A stretch of DNA of 64,000 nt. Source: Paulownia fortunei. Lineage: Eukaryota > Streptophyta > Magnoliopsida > Lamiales > Paulowniaceae. The notes beneath the pieces were generated by a model. It was not told the DNA's origin. It searched no databases and saw nothing but the letters and a program-made list of their open reading frames with translations. Position 1 is the first letter of the stretch; every line of letters begins with the position of its first letter. The position numbers and the translations under genes were made by a program. Of this stretch, positions 12,941 through 24,339 are shown piece after piece. The DNA lies in the NCBI GenBank assembly GCA_019321725.1, contig CM033114.1, forward strand, positions 12,752,278 to 12,816,277, in the 5' to 3' direction.

Positions 12941-13044
12941 TTTTAGGGTTGACCCATTGTATAAGTAAAAATTTCTTTTGACATGTAATTCAATTGTGAT
13001 TTTTAATATTAATGAGGCCTTGTGATTCAATAACTACATCATAT

Positions 13045-13395
13045 TCATCATGAACTTATTCTTTTACAATTGTAGTTGGAACGATCATAATACTCATTGA
13101 TAAAGTATTTATCATGCACTTATTTGATATAATTATTTATAATGCACTTATTATTAATAATTATGGTTGGAATGATCATAATACTCATTAATAAAGTATT
13201 TATCGTGCACTTATTTGATATATTTATTTATAAAGACTTATTATTAATAATTATGTTTGGAATGATCATAATACTTATTAATAAAGTATTTATCATGCAC
13301 TTATTTGATATATTTATTTATAATAAATTTATTTTTCTTAATTACAGTTAGAATGATCATAATACTTATTGATAAACATTTATTCTCATTATAGA
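13045..13395. repeat. Tandem array, ~90-bp unit, nearly four copies
   Basis: The landmark 'gatcataatact(c/t)att' recurs at about 13083, 13174, 13264 and 13355, with spacings of 90-91 bases. Each unit continues with 'aaagtatttatc(a/g)tgcactta' and 'gatat...atttat'. Because 90 is a multiple of three, the array makes a spurious repetitive open frame at 13142-13351. It lies between the MULE and PMD pseudogenes. Confidence 0.88.
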
Positions 13396-13482
13396 TGCTT
13401 TATTTAATTATAAATATTTGAATCATCTCATATGTTTAATATTACTTTCGTAATTTCATTTATTTAAACTATTCTAACTTAC

Positions 13483-14935
13483 ATGATAGATTTGACACAA
13501 GTATATGGGCCACGTGATCTGAGTTTATTATCTATGCAGTCACTGCATATATCCAAAAATGTAATGCAGGGAAGATTGATGACATATTACACGGAAGATG
13601 GGCTGACGGTGCTTTTTGGCAGCTATTTGATGAGGAGCACCTGTATGCACGCATGCTTACTATACTACATCATATGGGGTTTTATGGTGTGTACAAATAT
13701 AGATGGTTTCTTGCTGATTTTTACTTGATCACTGCTTTGGAGGAGAGATGGTGCTGGAAGACACATACTTTTCATTTTTGAGTAGGAGAAGCTACCATTG
13801 CATTACAGAATATTGCAGTTATTTGGGGTCTTCCTATTGATGGTCGTCCAATCACAGGTATAGATCATGAGATGTCTATACCATAGTGGGTGCAGTATTG
13901 TGAGATGACTTTTGGCTTTCAACTTGTGCCCTAGCATTTTAGGGGGGCGCGTCTATATACTGCTGTCTGCGTAGAGCATATGAGATAAGATCCTATGACT
14001 GATGACAGTGATGAGGAACATGTACTACAGTATGCCCATGCATGTGCATTGATGCTACTTGGTGGTGTTATGTGTACTGATTCCTCAAGAAATGCAATCC
14101 CATTGCTTTATCTGCGAAAATTTGAAAATATTGATAAGTTAGTACCTATAGTTGGGGTAGTGTTGTATAGGCTTTCTCGTATCATGAGTTGTGTACGGCA
14201 TGCTTTAAGACAAAATTTAATATTGGTAGTGCATTGCAATTATTACAGGTAAAATTAATACATGTTTATCTTATACTTTAAAACTTGTTTATCATATTTT
14301 GTATTGATATAAATTTTAAATTCTTGCAGATTTGGGCGAGGTCAAGGATAACACCCTTGATGCTTGTGGTTCTAAAACCATGTGTAGATTTGAAGCCCTA
14401 GATATTGATTTGGAGCATATAGTTTCTATTCCTCCATATGGTGCATGGTACAAAAAAATTAAGTATTACTTTTTTAGAATTATATTGCATGCCAGGTTTA
14501 GAATATAGTATACCAAGTTGGGGATGAATCTTTGATGCAATATTTTGTACGAAATTGATAATTGGTATATTAATATTTTTGGAGTTTCTTTTATACCACA
14601 TATATTTATATTGTGATTTTTGATATGTATTTTAGGCTCATTAGTTGACATCTCTTAACATAAGTACTCAAATAAGGCCTTATGATGATTTGATTATGGG
14701 TAATTCATTATTGGAGCGATATATTTCTATTGGTGAGCATGTCATGACCATTCTCATCAATCGAGAATTGCTTCAACAAATGTCCCTAGAACAATCATAA
14801 CCACCAAATGATATACAGACTAGGACAAATAGGAAGAGCAGTCGTAATGAGAGGTCAAGTGGCTCAATACAGGGTGATACTACTGGTTGGGCTCACATAC
14901 GTCCATCATCAGCTATACTTCAACATCATGTTACT
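13483..14935 (+). pseudogene. Plant mobile domain (PMD / MAIN-like) pseudogene, one intron at 14249-14329
   Basis: The first residues read 'GPRDLSLLSMQ'. After a frameshift near 13565 a single frame runs to 14252 with a few stops and shows PMD hallmarks: 'GAFWQLFDEEHLYARM', 'HHMGFYGVYK', 'YLITALEERW', 'KTHTFHF', 'VGEATIALQNIAVIWGLPI' and 'DGRPITG'. Then come 'YAHACALMLLGGVM' and a 'LYRLSR' block. After a second frameshift, 'GSALQLLQ' joins across an 81-bp intron (GT at 14249, AG at 14329) to 'IWARSRITPL', exactly the expected PMD junction. A weaker low-complexity tail runs to about 14935, where an Athila LTR begins shortly after. PMD proteins occur both as host genes (MAIN/MAIL, with phosphatase PP7L) and inside MULEs and gypsy elements. 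The MULE just upstream favours a transposon-borne copy. It is broken beyond function. Confidence 0.82.
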
Positions 14936-15000
14936 GACCTCCAAGAGCATATATAGTCGTGCCTTCTATATCTACATTGTCTATCTCTTATCATATTACC

Positions 15001-15240
15001 ACAACTTTAAGGTTGCAAACCCAAGTGCAGGTTGTATTAAGTAATAAATTTCTTTTGAGTCCGAGGTTGATCCGCAAGGAAGTTGTTTGAAGAATTCAAG
15101 TTTATATTTCTAAAATGATGGAGTTTATGTGAATCAAAATATATGAACACTTAATATATGCTATAACTAAAGAAAAATTGAAATAATAAAAGTACTGAGG
15201 ATTAGGGATTTACTCTTGAGTTTTGGATAGAGAAATGATT
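15001..15240 (-). mobile_element. Athila-type LTR, 3'-terminal fragment, minus strand (element Ath1)
   Basis: This matches 54600-54850 (minus strand): the 'aactttaaggttgcaaacc' end block, the 'gatccgcaaggaagttgtttgaag' block and 'gaggattagggat'. The rest of the LTR is missing. The sequence passes directly into the region downstream of the Ath1 integrase, so the LTR-internal junction has been deleted. Confidence 0.8.
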
Positions 15241-16384
15241 ATTTAAAAAAATAAAATAAAAGAGAGAAAAAAACTTTCAAAATAAATAAAGTAAGATAAA
15301 ATTAGTATATACAACACTAATCATAACAAGGGTTAGAAAGAAAAAGAATTTCCTCTTGTGAAAATTGATTTTCTAGAAATGGTTTAACTCTTTGTCTATT
15401 TACTTTGAATATGTTACCATTTCTAGGATTTTCAATGTCAATTGCCCAAAAAGGATATATTATTTTTTTCAACAAAAGGACCACTCCACCTTGATCTCAA
15501 TTTTTCAGGAACAAATACAATCGAGAATTATAAAGCAAAACCTTTTGACCAACCTCAAATATTTTTCTTAAAATTTCATTATCATGAAAATCTTTGATTC
15601 TTGCTTTATAAATTTTAGAATTCTCATATGGATCATTTCTCAGTTCTTGAAGTTCATTGATTTGCAATTTGCATAATTTTGAAGCTTCATCAAGGTTAAA
15701 GTTAAATATTTTGATTGCCCAATAAGCTTTATGTTCAAGTTCAACAGGTAAATAACAATGTTTTCTATAAACTATCCTATAAGGAGATATGCCTAATGAT
15801 GTTTTGAAAGCACTTCTATATGCCCAAAGTGTATCGGTAAGTCTGAGAGACCAATCTTTACGGTTTGGGTTAACTGTTTCCTCCAAAATTTATTTTATCT
15901 CCCTATTTGCAAGTTCAACTTGTCCATTTGTCTTAGGGTGATAAGGGGTTGTAACTTTATGTATGATTCCATATTTCCTCATTAAAGTTCCGAAAACTTT
16001 GTTTCCAAATCGACTTAAAATATTTTGTTTCAAAAATTTTATGAAAGATTGCAAGATTTTTGCAATAGTTTTCTTTACACAAAAATTACCACCACATACT
16101 TTTGAATGACAAAATTTGACAATATTACCTATCTCATTATCAGGTACACATCTTCGAAAGATTTGATCCGGACAATATTTGAATAGGTATGGATCATCCC
16201 AATAGAAGTTTTTAACCTCAATCAAAAAATTCTTTTTGACTTGAGAGTTCAAATGCACTGGCATCTTTCATGTCACAAGAAAATTAACAATGTCAGCAAA
16301 CCAATGTAAAATAGAAACATTTAACAGTTGTTCATCAGGGAAAGTGTCATTAATAGGTATGGTTAGAAACGAATCATCACAAAC
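15241..16384 (-). pseudogene. Athila-type integrase and spacer remnant (Ath1)
   Basis: Read right to left, this is the C-terminal part of an Athila pol. The zinc-binding region is at 16264-16060 ('CPDQIFRRCVPDNE', 'CHSKVCGG'). The end of the catalytic core is at about 16000-15890 ('KYGIIHKVTTPYHPKTNGQ', 'ELANREIK'). The C-terminal domain is at 15886-15490 ('[19 protein letters not shown]', '[14 protein letters not shown]', '[11 protein letters not shown]'), then a decayed 'LRSRWSGPF' near 15480. Between 'AKILQ' and 'SFIKFLKQ' about 90 residues are missing in frame, including the segments holding the first two catalytic Asp residues. The protein could not integrate DNA. A few stops and a frameshift separate the frames. 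Confidence 0.85.
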
Positions 16385-17131
16385 AAGTTTCGACAAATGA
16401 TCAGCCACTACATTCTCTACTCTCTTTTTTACCTCGAATAGTGACATTAAATTCTTGGAGTAAGAGAATCCACTTAATCAATCTTGTTTTAGCATCTTTT
16501 TTTGATAAAAGATATTTCAAAGCTGCATGATCACTGAAAACAACAACTGGTGAGCAACAAGATAAGATTGAAATTTGTCCAATGCAAAAACTACAACAAG
16601 TAATTTTTTTTCAGTTGTTGTATAATTTAATTGAGCACCATTTAAAGTTTTACTTGCATAGTTAATAACATATGGTTTCTTATCTTTTCTTTGTCCCAAG
16701 ATAGCTCCAACAGCATAATCACTAGCATCACACATTATTTCAAAAGGTAAAGCCCAATTTGGAGGCTGCATGATTAGAGCAGATGTAAGCATGCTTTTAA
16801 CCTTAACAAAAGAATTTTCACAGTTTTCAGTCCATTTTGTTTGAAGATTACACAAAGGTTTAGATATTATACTAAAATCTTTGATAAATCTTCTATAAAA
16901 ACCAGCATGTCCTAAAAATGATCTAACCTTCTTCACAGTCTTTAGTGTTGGCAAATTAGCAAATAACTCAATTTTAGATTTGTCAACCTCAATACCTTCT
17001 GATGAAATAATGTGTCCAAGAATAATAACAGTTGTTACCATGAAATGACATTTCTCCCAATTGAGCACACGATTCTTTTCATCACACATGATCAAAACCT
17101 TTTCTAAATTAGATAAGCAATCATCAAATAA
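16385..17131 (-). pseudogene. Athila-type reverse transcriptase (end) and RNase H remnant (Ath1)
   Basis: The frame at 17095-16517 carries 'VLNWEKCHFMV', 'LGHIISSEGIEVDKSKIE', 'VRSFLGHAGFYRRFIKDFS', 'MCDASDYAVGAILGQRKDK' and '[11 protein letters not shown]'. This is the RT connection plus the start of RNase H. A frameshift separates the RNase H end, '[21 protein letters not shown]' and '[12 protein letters not shown]', around 16520-16385. The RT palm with the catalytic Asp pair is absent because the element breaks off at 17131. By family knowledge this was the polymerase part of a gypsy polyprotein. Confidence 0.86.
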
Positions 17132-17228
17132 ATGATGGGCTTTATGTAGTTTCTAAATTAGATTCACATGGAAGTGGTTTGAAGATTTTAGGATTATATT
17201 TCTAAAAATGATGGGCTTTATGTAGTTT
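17132..17228. repeat. Junction filler: 21-bp direct repeat between Athila pol and LTR
   Basis: Bases 17132-17152 are repeated exactly at 17208-17228, 76 bases apart. The second copy belongs to the Athila LTR, whose homologue is near 54718. After the first copy, 'ctaaattagat' at 17153 repeats the RT sequence at 17104. The junction therefore contains filler copied from both sides, as in templated end-joining repair. Confidence 0.75.
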
Positions 17229-17832
17229 ACAATATAAAAAAAAGTAATGTATGCTACAACTAAAAAAGCCAAAGTAATAGAAGTATTGAGGATTAGGGAT
17301 CCGCTCTTAAGTTTTGGATAGAGAATGATTATTTATTCTTTTCACCTCTTTTAATTGCCACTATTGGAATGCATACATAATGAAGGTTCTAATGGGAAGA
17401 TGTTATCAAATAGCTCATGTATTAAGATAATTATGATATTGTCTTACTATTTGCAAATTATCTCTTAATAACAACACTGGTTTATGGATCAAGTATTTAC
17501 GTTAGCGGTTGGTGTAGTAAAACCAAACATCTAGCTGAATGAACCTAAGTATTTATTGTGCCATAAGTCATACATAAATCAAGAATCACAACAAAACAAG
17601 TAGGGTTTAGAAAAAAAATTAAAACAATAATACAGCACACTTAAATATTTTCTACTTTTATAACTATTTTTCTTATTCCATCAAGAGGTTCACCCTTTCT
17701 CCTCAACTAAATGAAATTCAAAAAGACATAATAAAATTAGAAAATACTAAAAATAGAAGAGAAAATAGATAATAAATTTCTATTACTAGTAGAAAACTTA
17801 CATTACTACTAGAAAACTTAGCCTGAAGAAAG
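17153..17832 (-). mobile_element. Athila-type LTR fragment, minus strand (probably 3' LTR of Ath2)
   Basis: This matches the middle of the Athila LTR at 54690-55345: the 'tactgaggattagggatc' type block near 17283, the 'atgaacctaagtatttatt' block near 17539, and the 'aactta(g)cctgaagaa' end. The 5' part of the LTR (about 800 bases) is lost at the point where the B LTR begins. The orientation agrees with the Athila pol at 19600-22562, so it is probably that element's 3' LTR. Confidence 0.75.
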
Positions 17833-19590
17833 TGTAATATACGAGCCTTACACTACTTACTTGACTAATATGATTCATGGATTATATGTTATTCATATTT
17901 GCTTGCATTGAAACTAGCATGGCAAGATATGTTTTACCTTATAATCACATTTGATTATTAAATTTCTAGAAAATCTCATATGGAGTTAGTTGTCGATCAT
18001 CATAATATAAGTAATCAACACTAAATTGAAATAAGAAGAGAATGAGGTTGATCAATATTGGATATAGATGGGATATATAGGTTATAATTTTTGGAAGTGT
18101 TAAAGTTGTTACTAGAAAGCTTATACGGTTTGATTCGATTTCATTAAGGTATTTCAAAAGTATATATTGGTAAATTATATATTTGGGACATTGGACATAA
18201 AATATTATGATTGAAAGGTGATATTAAAATATTCATTTATATATAAGATTATATATTTATTAATATGGACAATTATTCAAGAATCAGGTGACAATTGGGT
18301 AAGAAATGTAATGAACGACTAGGAAATTAGGTTATAAATTATCTATGGGATCTTGTGGTAATTAAAATAAGATCCAATAAAATTAATATATAGTAAGATA
18401 CATCTAATCTAGGCTTGAAAGATGGTTGAGAGGTCAGATTTAAACCACAACTTGCCATCTCATGCTTGCTACCAAGCTTAAGCAAGCACCTCAAGTGTCA
18501 CCTCAAGCTTTTCTTCACTCTAATCCATTTACCCACAATCCTCAACCATTTTTCAGTCATTTTCAGGATCCAAACTCATGTAAAAATCTCTATAAGCTGG
18601 TCCTAAGTGATTCCAAGTGATAAAAAAGGGCAAAGGCAGCAAAGGAAGTAGCAATCATGAGTAGAAGCTAAACCTGGCATAGCTGAGGTTCATTAACAAT
18701 TTTGACATCAAATTTTATATTTTTTAGGGTTTTTTATTTCATAAAATTCTTATCTTGTTCATGATGATTTTAGAGGTTATGTAAAGGGTTATTATGATTT
18801 ATGGTTTATGGTTGCAAACATATAGTAGAACCACTAAGGGGCAGAATCTTTTTATATGCAGATTTCTAGTTTATTGAGCTTGAAATATGCAAGAAACCTT
18901 GGGTAAATTCTATATTTATCATTGATTATGTATATAGGTTTGGATAGCTTAGGAATTAAAATATGGCATGATAACTAAAGAGATGCTCAAAATTGTCACC
19001 ATCGAATTTCAGATTCTATCCTATGTGAAGGGGACTGGTTTTACAGCATTAAATACATTAGTTTTGGCCATAATATGACTTGATTGTCTCTTTATATATA
19101 CTATCTAAGTATGGTAAAATTTTTGGAGTGATTGAATATAATTAAGGGTGTCAAAACCATTAATGTCATGAAGTGTACAAAACTATCACGGTAGGAAAAG
19201 TATGTTTCAGTATGCTGTGAAGGGAACTAAACTTGGGAAGCTATATCTATGCATTTTAGCCATTCTATAACATGGTTATATTTTTTTATATGTTATCTAA
19301 GTTAGTTAAAAATTTGGGAGTGAATGAATATGTCTAAGGGTGTCAAAATCATCATGCAAATTAATGTGGCAGCAAGAAAATATGAAGTTGTGAATCTGTC
19401 CCATTTGGTTCATTAACATATTCTAACATAGATGTGGTTCATTTGATCCGTAATATTTAGGAGGATGTTATAAGAGTAATAATACATCAATTAAGTGAGG
19501 TTAGTATACATTTAAGATGTGAAACAAAGGTGCGTAGAAGTTTGTATTAGGTTACAAAGATTTTAATTATTTGGAAAACTGATAAGTCTG
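17833..19590 (+). mobile_element. Family B LTR, plus strand, 3' part missing
   Basis: Begins TGTAATATACGAGCC, a variant of the family B start TGTAATACCC, and follows the B LTR in order. Matching blocks include the antisense counterparts of 7500-7560 (near 19190-19230) and 7620. The match fades near 19550-19600, where Athila-related sequence resumes. The missing 3' end prevents TSD scoring. The left five bases are GAAAG. Confidence 0.8.
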
Positions 19591-19599
19591 ACTTTAATA

Positions 19600-20945
19600 G
19601 CTACAGAATACCATTATCCGCCACTTAACCAAAAAAAGAAAAAAAATTACAAGAAAGAAAGCCTACAAAATAAATAAAGTAAGAGAAAATAAATATATAT
19701 GCACACATTAATCATAACAATGTTAGAAAAAAAAATTCCTTTTGTGAAAATTGATTCTCTAGAAACAGTTTGAGGTTTTGTTTATCTACTTTGAATACGT
19801 TACCATTTTTAGGATTCTCAATGTCAATCGCCTGATAAGGTTGTACCTCTTTTACAACAAAAGGACCGCTCCACCTTGATCTTAATTTTCCAGGAAACAA
19901 ATGCAATCGAGAATTATAAAGTAAAGCCTTTTGACTAACCTCAAATATTTTTCTTAAATTTTATTATCATGAAAATATTTGATTCTTGCTTTATGAATTT
20001 TAGAATTCTCATATGTATTATTTCTCAATTCTTGAAATTCATTGATTTGCAATTTGCGCAATTTTGAATCTTCATCAAGGTTGAAGTTAAACATTTTGAT
20101 TGCTCAATAAGCTTTATGTTCAAGTTCAACAGGTAAATCACAAGATTTTTCATAAACTATCATATGAGGAGACATGCCTAATGATGTTTTGAAAGTCGTT
20201 CTCTAGGCCCAAAGTGTATTAGTAAGTCTAAGAGACCAATTTTTATGATATGAGTTAACTATCTTTTGCAAAATTTATTTTATCTCTCTATTTACAAGTT
20301 CAACTTGTCCATTTATTTGAGGGTGATAAGGAGTTGCAACTTTATGTATGATTCCAAATTTCTCATTAAAGTTCCCAAAACATTGTTACAAAAATGTTTT
20401 CCCTCATCACTGATAATGGATCGATGAATTCCAAATCGACTTAAAATATTTTCTTTAAATAAATTTATTACATTTTTGTGATTAATGTTTTGACAGGAAA
20501 TTGCCTCGATCCATTTTGAGACCTAATCTATGGCGATCAATATGTAAATAAAACCAAATGATAATGAAAATGGTTTCATGAAGTCAATACCCCAATAGTC
20601 AAAGATTTCAATCACTAAGATAGGGTGCAGTGGCATCATGTTTAGGTTTGAGATAGATCCTAATTTTTGACAATTTTCACAACTTTTTCAAAAGTGTAAG
20701 CGTCTTTGAAAAGATCTTTGCAATGATATTTTTTGCCAAAAGGTGATCGCTACATGCTTCTGAATAACCAATTTAACAATATTACCAGTCTTATGGTCAG
20801 ACACATATTTTCAAAAGATTTGATTAGGATAATATTTGAATAGGTATCAATCATTCCAATAAAGGTTTTTCACATCAGTTAAAAACTTCTTTTTATCTTA
20901 GGAGTTCCAATATGATAGCATCTTTCCTGTCACAAGAAAATTAAC
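19600..20945 (-). pseudogene. Athila-type integrase pseudogene (Ath2)
   Basis: Read right to left, the zinc-binding and core regions lie at about 20940-20280 but are broken by many stops and frameshifts. The better preserved C-terminal region follows. The 19906-19712 frame has '[18 protein letters not shown]', 'PYQAIDIENPKNGNVFKV' and 'QNLKLFLE', the usual end of Athila integrase. Unlike Ath1, the core region is not deleted: the segment near 20400-20560 corresponds to the piece missing at 16050. A non-coding A-rich tail at 19600-19711 is shared with 15245-15345. It is not functional. Confidence 0.8.
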
Positions 20946-21780
20946 AATGATAGTAAACTAAGGTAAAATAGAAATATTAAATAGTTATTTATCAGGAAAA
21001 ATGTCATTAATGGGTGTGGTTTGAAATGAATCATCACAAATAAGTTTGAACAAATGATCAGCGACCACATTCTCTACTCCTTTCTTATCTCGAATCGTAA
21101 TGTTGAATTCCTAGAGTAAGAGAATCCACAGTCTAGGTTTGACATCTTTTTTTGACAAAAGATATTTTAAAGTTGCAGGATCACTGAAATTAACAACTGG
21201 TGAGTCAACAAGATAAGATCTAAATTTATCTAATGCAAAAACTACAGTAAGTGTTTTTTTTAGTTGTTGAATAATTCGACTGAGCGTAATTTAAATTTTT
21301 ACTTACATAGTAAATGACATATGATTTCTTATCTTTTCTTTATCTTAAGAGAGCTCCAACAACATAGTAATTGGCATCACACTTTATTTCAAAAGATAAA
21401 GTCCAATCTTGAAGCTGGATGATTAGAGTAGAAGTGCTTTTAAACTTAACAAAAACATTTTCACAATTTTCAGTCTATTCAAATATAATGTCTTTTGTTA
21501 GATGATTACACAAAGGTTTAGATATTATACTAAATTATTTGATAAATCTTCTATAAAAACCAGCATATCCTAAAAATAATCTTACCTACTTCACTGACTT
21601 TGGTATTAGAAAATTGGCAATTAACTCAATTTTAGATTTGTCTACTTCAATACCTTTTGCCGAAATAATGTGTCCAAGGACAATACCAGCTGTTACCTTA
21701 AAATGACATTTCTCCTAATTGAGTACAAGTTCTTTTCTTCACAACTGATCAAACCTTTTCTAAATTAGACAAGCAATCTT
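20946..21780 (-). pseudogene. Athila-type RNase H and RT connection pseudogene (Ath2)
   Basis: This is a diverged paralogue of 16385-17131, in the same order and orientation. Recognisable parts are an 'RKDKKSYVI'-like segment near 21340, a 'FYRRFIK' equivalent near 21545 and a 'GHIISAKGIEVDKSKIEL'-like segment near 21640-21690. Every frame is interrupted, so residues are read from short open stretches compared with Ath1. Confidence 0.75.
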
Positions 21781-22562
21781 CAAATGAATTACCAAAAATA
21801 TAAAAATCATCCATTAAGACTTCAAGAAAACATTCAACCATGTCATTAAAAATACTAACCAAGCATCGTTGGAATGTTGCTCGTGCATTCCATAATCAAA
21901 AAGGATCATTCGATATGCAAAAGTACCAAAATGACATGTAAAAGTTATTTTCTCTTGATCTTCAAGTACAATTGCAATTTGATTATACCCAAAATATCCA
22001 TCTAAGAAGCAGTAAAATTCATGTCCCACAACTCTTTCTAAGATTTGATCTATGAAGGGTAGTGGAAAATGATATTTTCTAGTAATTGAATTGAGCTTTC
22101 TATAGTCAATGCACATTCGTCAACTAATAACAGTCCTAGTTGGAATTAATTCACCATTCTCATTCTTGACTACAATAACTCCAGATTTCTTAGGTACAAC
22201 TTGAGTAGGCTTACCCATTTGCTATCTGAAATATGATAAATAATTTCATTATATAAGAGTTTAATGACTTCATTTCTCACTACTTCTTTCATATTGGGAT
22301 TTAGCATTCGTTGTATCTCTCTAGAAGGTTTAGCATTTTCTCTAGATAGATGTTATGTGTGCAAATGAAAGGATTAATACCTTTAATATCAACAATGGTC
22401 CATCCTAAAGCATTCTTATGCATTTTCAGAGTTTCAATCAACTTATCTTCTTGGGACGCATCCAGTTTGGACGAAATTATTACTAAAAAAGTCTCATTCT
22501 CACATAAGAAAGAGTATTTCAAATCAAATGGCAAAGGTTTCAAATCAATCATGGGAGTTTTA
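21781..22562 (-). pseudogene. Athila-type reverse transcriptase pseudogene with pre-RT linker (Ath2)
   Basis: The linker at 22562-22301 reads 'IDLKPLPFDLKYSFL' and 'VIISSKLDASQEDKL', then 'HKNALGWTIVDIKGINP', characteristic of the Athila segment between protease and RT. RT follows at 22116-21780: 'CIDYRKLNSITRKYHFPLPF', 'FYCFLDGYFGYNQIA', 'EDQEKITFTCHFGTFAYR' and a catalytic block 'EVLMDDFYIFG' near 21800. The Asp pair is present. A degraded stretch at 22120-22300 separates linker and RT. The upstream protease and gag are missing because a copia LTR fragment abuts at 22563. Confidence 0.88.
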
Positions 22563-23600
22563 TGTTGGGTTTGCATGATCCCGGGGTATACACAGTAAAA
22601 AATAAAAAAATTTAAAAACATCATACCATAACAATTATAGCAATACCCCAGATCCGATTCGATTTTAACGATCTCGTAATTTTTAATAGTTGTAGTAAAA
22701 TAATTAAATTTAATTTAAACATTTCTATGCACTCTGGTTGTCGTAAGGTATCAAGCAATCAATTGCTAGCCCTTTTTTCAGAATTTGGTTCATAGAGATC
22801 TAGGCGTCTCCCCTCTAAAGTAGTCCACGCTTTGAGAAAGACACAAAATCAAAATTTCGCTAGCAATTCTGATTTCTTTTCTAATCTAGTTAATGGAGTA
22901 TGTATAAAAATATTAATTCTTGTTATCAACTTGTCATAAAAGAATTAACACTCAAAGATGGAATTTTGGAAGAAAAAGGATGGATGAAGAAAATAATTTT
23001 TCTATTTATTTCTATATGGCCGAAAATTTTAGAGATGATTATTCATGATGTATTTATTGGGAGCAAAAAATTCAAGAGTCCTATCATGGTATTTTGTGTC
23101 TCCTTTTGATTGGTTTGAAGATATTTTGGTTCATCTAAACTTATTCTAATTTTATCTTTTTCATATCTTCCAAGATATTCAAGATTATCCAAAAATTTCA
23201 AACTCTTGACTTTCCATCATTTTTCAATCACTTTAATAGGCATTTTCTAATAGGCTTTTTGAATTGGGTTTGGACGTAAAATAAATCCCATAATTAATCT
23301 AATGATTATCTTACCTAAATTAATTCCATTTAGCCCATCCAATTAATTAGTCCGTTTGAAAACTCCTTAATTTCAAGAACCACACAAGTCATGAGAAACA
23401 CCTAACAAGTGTATCATGATTACCTAGACTTATGTGAAATAGCGAGTGAACTATTTCAAATACGAGTATCATACATGTAAGGTCTTTCTATTAACTAATC
23501 TCCCGATTAAGTCTAGGGCTTGGATCAAAATTCAAAACCCTAATTGCTCAATAACTATGATTATTTTTCAAGTTTCAATGACTTATGACGAATCGTATTA
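22563..23600 (-). mobile_element. Copia-family LTR (LTR C) fragment, minus strand
   Basis: Starts TGTTGGGTTTG at its LTR 3' end and aligns with 48039-49630: the 'gcactctggttgtcgta' block near 22729, the 'aagcaatcaattgcta' block, 'gtctcccctcta', the 'gaaatagcgagtgaa' block near 23437 and 'catgtaaggtctttctatt' near 23476. The LTR 5' part is absent. The junction with the Athila LTR is near 23600 but cannot be fixed to a base. Confidence 0.82.
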
Positions 23601-24154
23601 GTTTTGATCTAAACCCTACTTGTTTTGTGGTGATTCTTGATTTATGTATCACCAGTGACAACAAATACTTGGGTTCATTTAGCTAGATGTTTGGTTTTAC
23701 TACTCCACTCGCTAATGTGAAACCTTGATTTGTTGTAGACAAAATGTGTGCATAAATACTTGATCTCAAAACAAGTGTTGGTGCTAAGAGATAATTTATA
23801 AATAGTAAGACAATATTATGATTACCTTATTGCATGAGCTATTTGATAATATCTTTCCATTGAAACCTTTATTGTGTATGGATTCTACTTGTGACAATTA
23901 AGAGAGGTTAAAAGAATAAATAATCGTTTCTCTATCTAAAGCTAAAGAGTGGATCCCTAATCCTCAGTATTTTTATTACTTTGGTTTTTCATTATTTACA
24001 GTATATATTAATTTCTGAATCACATAAACCCCACTTTTTTAGAATTAAAATCCTGAATTCTTCAAGTAATTTCCCTATGGATCGATATCGAACTCACGAG
24101 AAATTTATTACGTAACACCACCTGCACTTAGGTTTGCAACTCAAAGTTGTAGCA
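23601..24154 (+). mobile_element. Athila-type LTR 3' part, plus strand (5' LTR of Ath3)
   Basis: This is the reverse-complement match of 54600-55165. It ends at the 'gcacttaggtttgcaact' block followed by GTTGTAGCA, corresponding to the LTR end GTTATAACA at 54600. Its orientation matches the Athila pol that follows, so it is probably the truncated 5' LTR. A recognisable primer binding site was not found after the end. Confidence 0.75.
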
Positions 24155-24339
24155 AGCTTAAATGACTAGTGTGGGGCACAGATCAAGTCCTTGGAGACCT
24201 AAATTAAGTAGTCGGCTATAATAGTGAGTGCCCAATAACAAAAAGTAAATTTTCCAAATGATACTAAGGACAATCCTAGAGAGTATTGTGAGGTGATACA
24301 ACTTAGGAGTGGAATTTAATACAAAATTCATAATTAAAT
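24155..24339 (+). other. Short unassigned stretch between Athila LTR and gag/protease
   Basis: This should hold the PBS and gag of the Ath3 element, but no such sequence is recognised. Most of gag is deleted. Confidence 0.5.

Noticed and set aside
13142..13351. 69-codon frame with hydrophobic repeated peptide
   Set aside because: It is the translation of the 90-bp AT-rich tandem array, whose unit is a multiple of three. No start context or family supports it.
10955..13395. Spaced repeats considered as a CRISPR-like array
   Set aside because: Units are 201 and 90 bases, contiguous and diverged, with no unique spacers, in plant nuclear DNA.
22350..22598. 82-codon plus frame
   Set aside because: Antisense shadow of the Athila pre-RT linker, which has clear family motifs on the minus strand.
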